From Occallatibacter gabretensis (GTDB lineage Bacteria > Acidobacteriota > Terriglobia > Terriglobales > Acidobacteriaceae), in contig NZ_LAIJ01000002.1 of assembly GCF_001449115.1 (NCBI RefSeq), positions 1 through 64,000 of the forward strand: a DNA stretch of 64,000 nt. Reading direction: 5' to 3'. Position 1 is the first letter of the stretch. The number at the start of each line of letters is the position of its first letter. The notes under the pieces are model-generated. The model was not told where the DNA came from. It saw nothing but the letters and a program-made list of their open reading frames with translations, and ran no database searches. The translations under genes were made by a program, and so were the position numbers. Of the stretch, positions 27,732-38,520 are shown piece after piece.

Positions 27732-28280
27732 CTAATGCTGAGCCTGGTGCAGCCATTCAGATGACTTGTTTTCCCACTCGTGAAGGCCGGAGCGCATGCG
27801 GTCTCCCAGCTCCGAAGGCGTCATGTGGCTGCTCACGTGCGCGAAGGAAAAGAACTGTCGCGGAAGCTGCGCGTCGGTGATCCATTGCGATTGCAGCGGG
27901 AAGAAAGCCACGCAGACCATGATGATGATGGTAATGATGACTGCGCCCTGAAAGATTCCGAATACACCACCGGCGAGACTGTCAAGCCAGCCGAGGCCGA
28001 TGAGATGGAAGGCTTTCGCCAGCAGATGACCAATTAAACCGGCAATGGCGACCACCAGGATGAAGATCAGCAGAAACGCGAGGATGTTCGCTACGGATTC
28101 TATGGTGATAAAGCGCAAGAGTGAGCCGGCTACGCGATGGTAATTCCATGAGGCAACTGAGAGGCCTATGAGCAGCCCGAACAGGCCGCAGGCGGAGCGG
28201 AAAAATCCTTGTGCAAAGCCGCAGATGACGGAAATGATCAGAATTACAATTACGCCCCAGTCAATGGGTGTCAGAACCAT
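27732..28280 (-). CDS. CvpA family membrane protein
   Basis: This 182-residue protein has four predicted membrane helices in the first 130 residues: the first begins IDWGVIVILIISVICGFAQG, the pattern of CvpA (colicin V production) proteins. The C-terminal 50 residues are soluble. Family members affect envelope stress and, in some bacteria, are linked to purine genes, consistent with purC lying 35 bases upstream here. Molecular function is not settled. Confidence 0.85.
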   Translation of the reverse strand: MVLTPIDWGVIVILIISVICGFAQGFFRSACGLFGLLIGLSVASWNYHRVAGSLLRFITIESVANILAFLLIFILVVAIAGLIGHLLAKAFHLIGLGWLDSLAGGVFGIFQGAVIITIIIMVCVAFFPLQSQWITDAQLPRQFFSFAHVSSHMTPSELGDRMRSGLHEWENKSSEWLHQAQH

Positions 28281-28315
28281 AGAGATGCTCTCCGATAGAT
28301 AAAAATAAATACATC

Positions 28316-29221
28316 CTAGAGGTGTAAGATGCGCCCTGTGAGCAGACGGAAGGCCTCAAGATATTTTGCCTGTGTACGCTCCGCCACATCGTCCGGCAAA
28401 GCGGGGGCAGGAGCCTGCTTATTCCAGCGGACCGATTCCAGATAATCGCGCACAAACTGCTTGTCAAAAGATGGCTGAGCACCGCCGGGCTTCCAGTTGG
28501 CCGCATCCCAGAAGCGCGAGGAGTCCGGCGTAAGCACTTCATCGGCAAGAATAATGCCGTTGCCGACGCCATTGCCGATGCGGCCGAACTCGAATTTGGT
28601 GTCAGCGAGAATAAGACCGCGTGACTCGGCATGCGCGGAGGCTCTGGCGTAGATGGCCAGCGTGAGACGCTTCAGTTCCGCAGCGTCTGCGGAGCCGATG
28701 ACATCCTCAACGTGAGCGTAGGAGATGTTTTCATCGTGCGCGCCATCCTGGCTCTTGGTGGCCGGCGTGAAAATAGGTTCTCGCAGTCGTGAGCCATCCT
28801 GCAAGCCTGCGGGAAGTGGAATGCCGCAGAGGCTCTGCGTGGCCTGGTAGTCTTTCCAGCCGGAGCCGGCGAGATAGCCACGCGCTACGCACTCCACGGG
28901 AAACATATTGGCGCGCTTGACCAGCATCGACCGGCCCTCAAGCTGATCAGCATACGGCTGCAATTCAGCAGGGAACTCGCGCACATCGGCGGTGATGAGG
29001 TGGTTGGGCACGATGTCGGAGAACAGATCGAACCAGAAAAGCGAAATTTGCGTGAGAATCTTGCCTTTGCCGGGAATGCCTGTGGCCAGGACATGGTCGA
29101 AAGCCGAGATACGATCAGTGGCGACGAGCAGAAGATGGTCGTCGATGGCGTAAAGGTCGCGCACCTTGCCGTGGCCAAGCAGCGGAATGGAGCCAAGATT
29201 CGTGGTAAGGAGTGCAGTCAC
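28316..29221 (-). CDS. purC: Phosphoribosylaminoimidazole-succinocarboxamide synthase
   Basis: This protein has about 301 residues and is the SAICAR synthase of purine biosynthesis, which joins CAIR and aspartate using ATP. The conserved opening LGHGKVRDLYAIDD, then VATDRISAFD, VECVARGYLAGSGWKDY and ILADTKFEFG are all visible. It is of the longer type found in eukaryotes and many bacteria. The frame reaches 29284, but a GTG at 29221 with GGAAGG seven bases upstream fits better. It lies upstream of CvpA on the same strand. Confidence 0.93.
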   Translation of the reverse strand: MTALLTTNLGSIPLLGHGKVRDLYAIDDHLLLVATDRISAFDHVLATGIPGKGKILTQISLFWFDLFSDIVPNHLITADVREFPAELQPYADQLEGRSMLVKRANMFPVECVARGYLAGSGWKDYQATQSLCGIPLPAGLQDGSRLREPIFTPATKSQDGAHDENISYAHVEDVIGSADAAELKRLTLAIYARASAHAESRGLILADTKFEFGRIGNGVGNGIILADEVLTPDSSRFWDAANWKPGGAQPSFDKQFVRDYLESVRWNKQAPAPALPDDVAERTQAKYLEAFRLLTGRILHL

Positions 29222-29463
29222 AGAAGGGCCTTCCAGCGGGGGATCAAAAGATTGATTCTCGAGGCGCGGATGGCGGAGTGTCAATGCGGGCGGCGAGCGA
29301 GTGGCGTTGTCATGCAGGTGTGATGTGCGTCACAGACGCAGTTGTGGAGCCGCGAGAGACTAGATTCGTCAATACGGTTCGCGCGAAATCCAAACTTTCC
29401 CTGCGAACCGTTGATACGAGAGGTTACTGTGGACGGGGAAGCCGTAGAACTGCCTTTGCAGCG

Positions 29464-32400
29464 CTACGCCGTGGCCCGCTGCATCTCCTGATTTGCCGCA
29501 TTCCCACCTAGCTTCACGCTGACCACCTTCGATACGCCGGGCTCCTGCATGGTGACGCCGTAGATCATGTCGGCGTTGTGCATCATGCGCTTGGAGTGCG
29601 TGACGATGAGGAACTGCGTCTCTTTGCCGAGTGTATGGAGCAGGTCAGCGAGACGGCCAACGTTGGTTTCATCGAGCGCGGCATCCACTTCGTCCAGTAC
29701 GCAGAACGGGCTGGGCTGGAACTGGAAGATGCCGACGAGCAGTGAGATGGCAGTGAGAGCTTTTTCGCCGCCCGAGAGCAGCAGCACATTCTGCAGCTTC
29801 TTGCCCGGCGGTGAAGCCACGATGTCGAGGCCGCTCTCCGCCTGGTTCTCGGCATCTGTGAGCCGCAGGAAGGCCTGGCCGCCATTAAAGAGACGTGTGA
29901 AGACCTGGCCGAAGTTCTCGTTGATCCGCGCAAAGGCTTCATCGAACTTGGTGCGCGAGATCTGATCGATCTCCTTGATCGTCTCCTGGGTGTTCTCAAT
30001 GGAGTCGATAAGATCCTTGCGTTGAGCTTCAAGGAAGGTGTGCCTGTCGGCGGTCTCCTTATATTCCTCAAGCGCCATCATGTTGACGGGGCCCATCTGC
30101 TCCATTTTTTGACGAAGAGTGCGGCAGGTTTCTTCTTCGGCAACCAGGGGCTCGTCCACGATGCGAACGATAGATTCATCGGCACGCAGAGTGGCGGCTT
30201 CTTCATTGACTTCCGTAAGCGTGCCGGCTTCAATGTGTTCGAGATCGGAGCGCAGTTTGGCCACGGCGCTCAGTTTTCCTGTACGGTCTTCGCGGAGCAG
30301 GTCGAGTGCGGCGCGGATCGCCTTGAGATCGGTTTCAAGCACGGCCAGCTCTTCGCGCACCGTTTTCGCTTCCGCGGTAAGGTGTTGCACCTGCGCCAGC
30401 GCAGCATCGCGCGCGGCGGTCAGTTCTGTCTGCTGTGCAACCAGCGCTGTGTTCTCGTTCTGACGCTGTGTGCGCTCGGCTTCCGCGGAGGCGCGCTGCT
30501 GTTCGATGGCTAGAATGCGGCGCTCGAGATCGGCGTGCAGGCGGTCGATGCGCTGGAATGCTGCTTCGGCCCCACGGCGGCGTTCTTCAAGACCGGCAAG
30601 CTCCGCGGTAAGCTGCGCGGCCTCCTGCTGAATGCTCTCGCGGTTGCGGCGCATCTCCGTCAGTTCATTTTGCTTGGTCTCAAGCGCAATTTCAGCGGTC
30701 TTGTGCTCGGCTTCGAGCTTTTCGGCTTCGGCGCGCTTCTGCTCAATGGTTGAGCGCTTCAGCTCGCGTACATCCTTGTTGCGCGCGGCCTGCACAGTCC
30801 ACTCCTGCACGCGGCGATCGATGCGCTGAACTTCGGACTCCATCTGCTTGAGCGCAGCGCCCTGGTTGGCGGTGTCACGCTCGGCCTGGCGGCGTTCCTC
30901 ACTGCGGGCCTCAAGCTGCGCGGCCATCTCTTCAATGCTGCGGGCAAGGGAAGCGGCTTGCGTTTCGGCTTCTGAGAGACGCGATTCCAGCCCATCGAGC
31001 TTGCGCTCGGTCTCACGCAGATCGCGCTTGAGTGCGAGGGGGCCTTCGGTGGCGGGCTTGCCACCGGTGACGGTGGTGTTATGGAAGCACTCGCCGCTGG
31101 GGGTGAGGAAATATGCGTGCGTGTGCTGTTCAGCCAGTTTCTGTGCAACTGCAGAATCTTCGACGATGTAGCCGTCACGCAGCTTAGGCAGGATTGCTTC
31201 AAGTGAGCGGCCAAAGCCGTTGAGCACCTTGATCGTGTCTTTGAGCGGAGTGATGCCGGCGCCGGCAATCTGCTCGTCACTTGCGGCGAAGAGATTGCGC
31301 TGTGCCTCGTCATGAATCAGGAAGGTTGCGCGGCCATCCACGCCGGACTTCAGCAGATTTACACCCTGCTCAGCGGCGGACCAGCTATGCACTACGAGAT
31401 AGTTCAGCTCTTCGCGCAGAAATTCATCGACAACGCCTTCATGCTCGCCACTGACTTCGACAAAGTCCGCCAGCGTGCCGACAGGCGCCATGCCATTACT
31501 TAGCGCGCCGGGCTTGAGCAGCCGTCGCACTGTTTCCGTGGAGTAGCTGTGGTTGCGGATGAGCGACTGAAGCGAATCGCGGCGACCGGTCAGCGTGGCT
31601 GCCTCGGCGCGAAGCTGGTTTGCGGTCTTTCGTAACTCAGCTTCTTCGGCCCGCTTGGTCTGCAGGCTCGCGCGAAGAGCGGCGATCTCTGATTCAAGGC
31701 TCTTGAGCGACTCGGTAGCGGAGTCAAAGCTCAAGCGTGCCTGACCCCGGCGCACTCCAAGCTCTTCAAGCTCGTTGCGCGACTGGCGCATCTCTGCTTC
31801 CAGCCGCTCGGCTTCGCGTTCGAGTGCGGCAAGGCTTTCCTCAGCCTGCGCGGTGCTGTTGCGCGCATTGCCGGCCTGCGTGAGCAGCTGCATGGCAGAA
31901 CGGCGCTGCGATTCCAGATTGCGCTCGGCGGTAAAGACCTCTTCCTGCGCTGCCCGGGCCTGCTGCTGGCGAGCCTCCACCTTCTGGCGAAACTCGCGTG
32001 CCTCGCCGGCTGCGGTTTCAAGAAAACTCTTCTGCTGGGTGCGCTCCTCGGCAATGCCGCTAAGCTGCGTGCGCGTCTGCTCAATCTCCGCTGCGGTTGC
32101 AGCAATGCGAGCCTCAAGCTCCGCTACGCGCTCCGTGTTGCCGCGCTCGCGGGCTGCTGCGCGCTCCAGTTCGACGGTGGAAGTATTGGCCTGCGTCTGC
32201 GCTTCCTTCTGTGCGCGATCGAGATCGTAGCCGCGCTCGGTGAACGAGTGCTGGCTGGTTTCCATGGTCCCGATGCGGGCCGCTGATTCGTTGATCTGCT
32301 CGGAGAGCGCGTTGATTTCCGTATTCAAGCCGGCCTGTTCGGCATCCATGAGCGCCATGCGGCTGGCCAGCACCACGCGCAGACGCGTGCGCAGGTCGTT

Positions 32401-33330
32401 GCGAACCTCGGCATAGCGCTCGGCCTTGGCAGCCTGCCGCTTCAACGAGTTCATCTGGCGCGTAACTTCCTCAAAGATGTCATCGACGCGGGCCAGGTTC
32501 TGCTTTGCGGATTCAAGGCGTAGCTCAGCAAGGCGCTTCTTGGTCTTGAAGCGCGTAATGCCGGCGGCTTCTTCAATGATGGCGCGGCGGTCATGCGGCT
32601 TGGAGCTGAGCAGCTGTCCAATGCGCTCCTGGCCAATGATGGCGTAGCTCTCAGGGCCAAGGCCCGTGCCCATGAAGATGTCCTGAATATCGCGCAGGCG
32701 GCAGAGCTTGCCGTTCAGCAGGTATTCACTTTCGCCGGTGCGGAAGAGGCGTCGTGTGATGACGATTTCGCCCCTCTGGAAGCTGCGCTGAAACTTGCGG
32801 CGGCGGATCTTGAGTACGACAGGAACCGGACCACCGTGTGCGGCTTCGGCGGCGGTGGGCTCGGCGGGAGCCGCAGGCTTGGCTTCAGACTGTGCAGAGG
32901 CCGCTTCTTCACCTTCGAGAACCTGTCCCGGCTGCTCGAACGCCATGATCTCTTCGGCTTCCTCAGCGCGTTCCTTACGAAGAGCCTCTTCGTCCCAGTC
33001 TGCCGGTCCTTCGGGATCGACTTCGACCAGCGGTTCAACGGGGATGGGGCCGTCATAGGCTTCGGGATCGACGAGAGTCAGCGTAACTTCAGCCATGCCG
33101 AGCGGCTTGCGGTCGCGTGTGCCTGCAAAGATCACGTCTGACATGTGCGTGCCGCGAAGGCTCTTGGCGCTCTGTTCACCGAGCACCCAGCTTACGCCGT
33201 CCAGGATGTTGGACTTGCCGCATCCATTGGGACCCACCACTACGGCCAGGCCTTGTCCCGCAACGGAAATCTCCGTCCGGTCGCAGAAGCTCTTAAAGCC
33301 GAGAATGTGGATCTTTTTCAGTTTGAGCAT
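29464..33330 (-). CDS. smc: Chromosome segregation protein SMC, with an acidic head insert
   Basis: This 1288-residue ATPase compacts and segregates the chromosome together with ScpA and ScpB, which are not in this window. Walker A GPNGCGKS is at 33-40, the first coiled coil starts near 265, a hinge domain lies around 600-740, the second coiled coil follows, and the C-terminal head has LSGGEKALTAI and Walker B CVLDEVDAALDE. Between about residues 92 and 172 the N-terminal head carries an insert rich in Glu, Ala and Pro that most SMC proteins lack. The heads and hinge are otherwise complete. Confidence 0.95.
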   Translation of the reverse strand: MLKLKKIHILGFKSFCDRTEISVAGQGLAVVVGPNGCGKSNILDGVSWVLGEQSAKSLRGTHMSDVIFAGTRDRKPLGMAEVTLTLVDPEAYDGPIPVEPLVEVDPEGPADWDEEALRKERAEEAEEIMAFEQPGQVLEGEEAASAQSEAKPAAPAEPTAAEAAHGGPVPVVLKIRRRKFQRSFQRGEIVITRRLFRTGESEYLLNGKLCRLRDIQDIFMGTGLGPESYAIIGQERIGQLLSSKPHDRRAIIEEAAGITRFKTKKRLAELRLESAKQNLARVDDIFEEVTRQMNSLKRQAAKAERYAEVRNDLRTRLRVVLASRMALMDAEQAGLNTEINALSEQINESAARIGTMETSQHSFTERGYDLDRAQKEAQTQANTSTVELERAAARERGNTERVAELEARIAATAAEIEQTRTQLSGIAEERTQQKSFLETAAGEAREFRQKVEARQQQARAAQEEVFTAERNLESQRRSAMQLLTQAGNARNSTAQAEESLAALEREAERLEAEMRQSRNELEELGVRRGQARLSFDSATESLKSLESEIAALRASLQTKRAEEAELRKTANQLRAEAATLTGRRDSLQSLIRNHSYSTETVRRLLKPGALSNGMAPVGTLADFVEVSGEHEGVVDEFLREELNYLVVHSWSAAEQGVNLLKSGVDGRATFLIHDEAQRNLFAASDEQIAGAGITPLKDTIKVLNGFGRSLEAILPKLRDGYIVEDSAVAQKLAEQHTHAYFLTPSGECFHNTTVTGGKPATEGPLALKRDLRETERKLDGLESRLSEAETQAASLARSIEEMAAQLEARSEERRQAERDTANQGAALKQMESEVQRIDRRVQEWTVQAARNKDVRELKRSTIEQKRAEAEKLEAEHKTAEIALETKQNELTEMRRNRESIQQEAAQLTAELAGLEERRRGAEAAFQRIDRLHADLERRILAIEQQRASAEAERTQRQNENTALVAQQTELTAARDAALAQVQHLTAEAKTVREELAVLETDLKAIRAALDLLREDRTGKLSAVAKLRSDLEHIEAGTLTEVNEEAATLRADESIVRIVDEPLVAEEETCRTLRQKMEQMGPVNMMALEEYKETADRHTFLEAQRKDLIDSIENTQETIKEIDQISRTKFDEAFARINENFGQVFTRLFNGGQAFLRLTDAENQAESGLDIVASPPGKKLQNVLLLSGGEKALTAISLLVGIFQFQPSPFCVLDEVDAALDETNVGRLADLLHTLGKETQFLIVTHSKRMMHNADMIYGVTMQEPGVSKVVSVKLGGNAANQEMQRATA

Positions 33331-33549
33331 GTCAACTCCAGGTGCGATTGTCGGGCAGAAAGCTATGCCTTTGTTTCAGACTCTACGGAGCCCAAGGGGT
33401 GGGGTCAACGGCTGCGGAGCCGGTTTTTGTGGATAAGAGAGGCCGTAATTCCACTTAGGTAAAAATAGGAGGCTTTTCCGGTTATTTTCTGGTTTTCTGG
33501 GAGAATTTCGGCCCGTTTTTCAACAGATTTAGCCCATTTCGGCTCCACT

Positions 33550-34470
33550 TCACGGGTGCCTGTTTGGTAACGGGGAAAGAATAGGTTCTACCGCCCCGCG
33601 AATCACTTTTTCAATGGCGCGCAACGCCTGCGGGCGTGCATAACCCGGTCGACTGGCCAGGCGGATGGTTCGCGCGGAATCGCCGGCGAGCGGGCGGATG
33701 ACGATCTCGCGATGGCTGAGAGAGCTGACAGCGAGCGCAGGGATGAGTGTTGCACCATAGCCCGCGGCAACGAGATTTACAAGCGTTTCCAGCGTAGCGG
33801 CCTGCATGCTGTTTTGCAGTGGGCTACGCAGCGCATTCGATTTATGGCCACATGCGGCCAGCGCCTGGTTGGCAAGGCAATGGCCTTCGGCGAGCACCAT
33901 CAGCTCGGCAGTGATGGATTCTTCTTTCACTGTCTTCGCACGGGCGAGCCGGTGGTTTGGGGGCAGCGCAGCCAGCAGCGGTTCGCGGAACAACTCGATC
34001 TCCGTGATCTCCGGTGCTCCGGCGGCGGTGGCCAGCAGGGCTGCGTCAAGCTTGTGGCCGCGAAGACCTTCAATCAACGCGCGTGTCTGGTCTTCCCAGA
34101 GTTCAATCATCAGTTCCGGATAGTCGCGGCGCAGCGGCTGCAGAATCAGCGGCATCAGGTACGGCGCAAGCGTGGGAATGACGCCGAGACGCAGCGGACC
34201 GACGAGCGGATCGCGCGAAGCAGATGCGACAGTTTCCATCTCGCGCGCCGCGGCCAGAGCCTGGCGTGCATGCTGCACAATCTGGCTGCCTACGGGCGTT
34301 AGATCGACGCGCTTGTTCGTGCGTTCCAGCAGCTTTACGCCAAGGCCGTCTTCCAGCTTGCGAATCTGGCTGCTGAGCGTGGGTTGGCTTACGTTGCATG
34401 ATTCGGCGGCGCGGCCAAAATGGCGGTGTTCGGCGAGGGCGACGAGATATCGTAGATCCTGCAGGTTCAT
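33550..34470 (-). CDS. oxyR: OxyR-type LysR regulator of peroxide response
   Basis: This 306-residue LysR-type regulator has an N-terminal winged helix (1-60) with FGRAAESCNVSQPTLSSQIRK and a substrate domain of normal length. Two cysteines, C198 and C207, in GHCLANQALAAC are nine residues apart, the same spacing as the peroxide-sensing pair of E. coli OxyR, and the surrounding residues agree. It is divergent from katG across a 144-base region, the classical OxyR-katG arrangement. It most likely activates katG after disulfide formation and represses itself. Confidence 0.9.
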   Translation of the reverse strand: MNLQDLRYLVALAEHRHFGRAAESCNVSQPTLSSQIRKLEDGLGVKLLERTNKRVDLTPVGSQIVQHARQALAAAREMETVASASRDPLVGPLRLGVIPTLAPYLMPLILQPLRRDYPELMIELWEDQTRALIEGLRGHKLDAALLATAAGAPEITEIELFREPLLAALPPNHRLARAKTVKEESITAELMVLAEGHCLANQALAACGHKSNALRSPLQNSMQAATLETLVNLVAAGYGATLIPALAVSSLSHREIVIRPLAGDSARTIRLASRPGYARPQALRAIEKVIRGAVEPILSPLPNRHP

Positions 34471-34483
34471 TTCTTATTCAATG

Positions 34484-34520
34484 ATAGTCAATATCAATCG
34501 TTATCTTCAGAACAATCGAT
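34484..34520. promoter_or_regulatory. Candidate OxyR binding region between oxyR and katG
   Basis: Four tetrads lie at seven-base spacing: ATAG (34484-34487), CAAT (34495-34498), TTCA (34506-34509) and CGAT (34517-34520). Two or three resemble the OxyR pattern ATAG-N7-CTAT repeated, so the match is partial. A perfect 12-base palindrome, ACAATCGATTGT, overlaps the last tetrad. Confidence 0.35.
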
Positions 34521-34535
34521 TGTATTTATTCATCC

Positions 34536-34544
34536 TGCGATAAT
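34536..34544 (+). promoter_or_regulatory. katG promoter candidate (extended -10)
   Basis: TGCGATAAT fits an extended -10 element (TGn followed by a -10 with five of six bases). Its location about 70 bases before katG and just downstream of the OxyR candidate sites suits activation by a LysR-type regulator; the weak -35 region fits activator dependence. Confidence 0.45.
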
Positions 34545-34563
34545 ACGCTGAGTAGGATAATGA

Positions 34564-36867
<2,304 letters not shown>

Positions 36868-36887
36868 GCTGTAAGTAAGACGACACG

Positions 36888-36926
36888 AGGGCCGGAGCGC
36901 TAGTATCGCTTCGGCCCTTCATTTTT
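36888..36926 (+). terminator. Intrinsic terminator of katG
   Basis: A 12-base-pair stem with one wobble pair (36888-36899 with 36907-36918), a seven-base loop and a following T-rich run (TTCATTTTT) end the katG transcript. Confidence 0.85.
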
Positions 36927-36953
36927 CTAGCCTTAGCGTGATACAACTGCCGC

Positions 36954-38054
36954 ATGGCTAAGGGTAAAGACGCCGAAACCGATGGCAAGTCCGCCGGGAA
37001 CGGCACAGCAGAGCCGGGCCACATTAATCTTCGTATGCTGGCCGAGCACCTTGGCCTTTCGCAGACCACCATCTCGCTGGTGCTGAATAACTCGCCGTCC
37101 GCGCGGTCGATTCCCAATGAGACCCGCGAGCGCGTCCGCAAGGCTGCGCGTGATTTGAACTATCGGCCGAATTATTTTGCGCGTTCGCTGCGCCAGAGTC
37201 GCTCCATGAGCGTAGGGGTGCTGGCCCCCGACCTTAGCGAAGGCTACTTTACCCGCGTTATGAGCGGCGTGGTGGCGGAACTGACCGCAGCGCATTACTT
37301 TTACTTCACCGCCTGCCACGACTGGAATAAGGAGCTGATAGAGCAGTATCCGCGCATGCTGGTGGAGCGCGCTGTGGACGGCTTTCTGCTGCTCAACACG
37401 CCGGCGGAAACGATTCAGGTGCCGGTGCCGGTAGTGGCCATCTCCGCCCACTCGTCGGGGTCGAATGTGACGAACATCGTCCTTGACCACGAATCTGCGG
37501 CGAACCAGGCGCTGACCCATCTTTACAGTCTTGGCCATCGCAACATCGCCTTCATGCGCGGCCCGCGCGCCATTCCGGATTCGGAGTTCCGCTGGGAGAG
37601 CATTCAGAAAGTAGCACGCGGCATGGGCCTCAAGATCGATCCCTCGCATGTCGTCCGGATGGATGCCGAAGGGTGGTCGATGAAGGCGGGGCAACATACG
37701 ATGGCGCCGGAGATCGGCTACCGGCCCATGAAGGCGCTGCTCGAGAGAAGCCGCGACTTTACCGCCATCTTCTGCTTCAATGACATCGCTGCCATCGGAG
37801 CCATTCGCGCGCTCAAGGATGTGGGTCTGGGAGTGCCGGATGACGTCTCAGTGGTGGGCTTCGACGATATTCAGTCAGCCGCATTCTCCACGCCATCGCT
37901 CACTACTGTGCGCCAGCCGCTTACGGAGATGGGACGGCGCGGTGCTCAGCTGCTGCTGGAGCGCATTGCGCATAAAGACCGGGAGTACGCCGTGGAAATC
38001 ACCATGGCTCCGGAGCTCATCGTGCGCGAGTCCACGGGAGCTGCGAAGAAGTAG
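36954..38054 (+). CDS. LacI family transcriptional regulator
   Basis: This 366-residue regulator has a LacI-type headpiece at about residues 22-80 (LGLSQTTISLVLNNS, then the hinge helix ERVRKAARDLNYRPN), followed by a periplasmic-binding-like sugar domain with VGVLAPDLSEGYF and the closing VVGFDDIQSAAF region. It should bind an operator and respond to a sugar or other small ligand. No sugar operon is adjacent, so its target is unknown. The N-terminal 20 residues are unusually hydrophilic. The ribosome binding site is weak. Confidence 0.9.
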   Translation: MAKGKDAETDGKSAGNGTAEPGHINLRMLAEHLGLSQTTISLVLNNSPSARSIPNETRERVRKAARDLNYRPNYFARSLRQSRSMSVGVLAPDLSEGYFTRVMSGVVAELTAAHYFYFTACHDWNKELIEQYPRMLVERAVDGFLLLNTPAETIQVPVPVVAISAHSSGSNVTNIVLDHESAANQALTHLYSLGHRNIAFMRGPRAIPDSEFRWESIQKVARGMGLKIDPSHVVRMDAEGWSMKAGQHTMAPEIGYRPMKALLERSRDFTAIFCFNDIAAIGAIRALKDVGLGVPDDVSVVGFDDIQSAAFSTPSLTTVRQPLTEMGRRGAQLLLERIAHKDREYAVEITMAPELIVRESTGAAKK

Positions 38055-38069
38055 TCTCTTCGCCTCGTT

Positions 38070-38276
38070 TTATCCGCAGTAGTTCTGAAACCAGCGGCTG
38101 ATGTACACCTGCGCATGAGCCTCGCCGCAATAGTGCCGCGCGCCTGGTGACAACGCCGCATCGTTCGACCAGCGGTGCACCGTAAGATGCGTGCTGGTGC
38201 AGTCGATAACCACCCATCGGACAGGGTTATCGCTCTCCGTGCCACAGATCTCACATCGGAATATCGTATCGATCAT
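38070..38276 (-). CDS. Small Cys-rich, probable zinc-binding protein
   Basis: This 68-residue protein contains CEICG near the start, a further Cys about residue 26, and HYCGEAHAQVYISRW near the end. The two CxxC-type spots and His suggest a single zinc site. The clear conserved pattern (NPVRW, then PGARHYCGEAHAQ) makes a real gene likely, although I know no named family. It is convergent with the LacI regulator, with 15 bases between their ends. Function unknown. Confidence 0.6.
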   Translation of the reverse strand: MIDTIFRCEICGTESDNPVRWVVIDCTSTHLTVHRWSNDAALSPGARHYCGEAHAQVYISRWFQNYCG

Positions 38277-38391
38277 AGGTTTTTTTCTTCAGTGCAGAAG
38301 ATTGTTGGAAATCGCTTTGATGAAGAATTGCTGAACTCGGAGAACGGTGTTCCAAATCCCACGGCGTTCAACAAACTGCGCTCACAATGAT

Positions 38392-38404
38392 GATACATAG
38401 TATC
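38392..38404. promoter_or_regulatory. Short perfect palindrome upstream of the acetate kinase gene
   Basis: GATAC and GTATC surround the three-base loop ATA. The site lies about 115 bases before the acetate kinase start and could be an operator, for example of the nearby LacI-type protein, but there is no direct evidence. Confidence 0.25.
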
Positions 38405-38520
38405 GCTGTTGCAACTGCCGGAAGGCAATTTATTTGTGCGCGGCTGCTGTTTGTGCAGATGATACGCAGGATTGACGCAACCGGCAACGCCTCTGGCTTC
38501 GTCGGCATCTAGGCTCGTGA

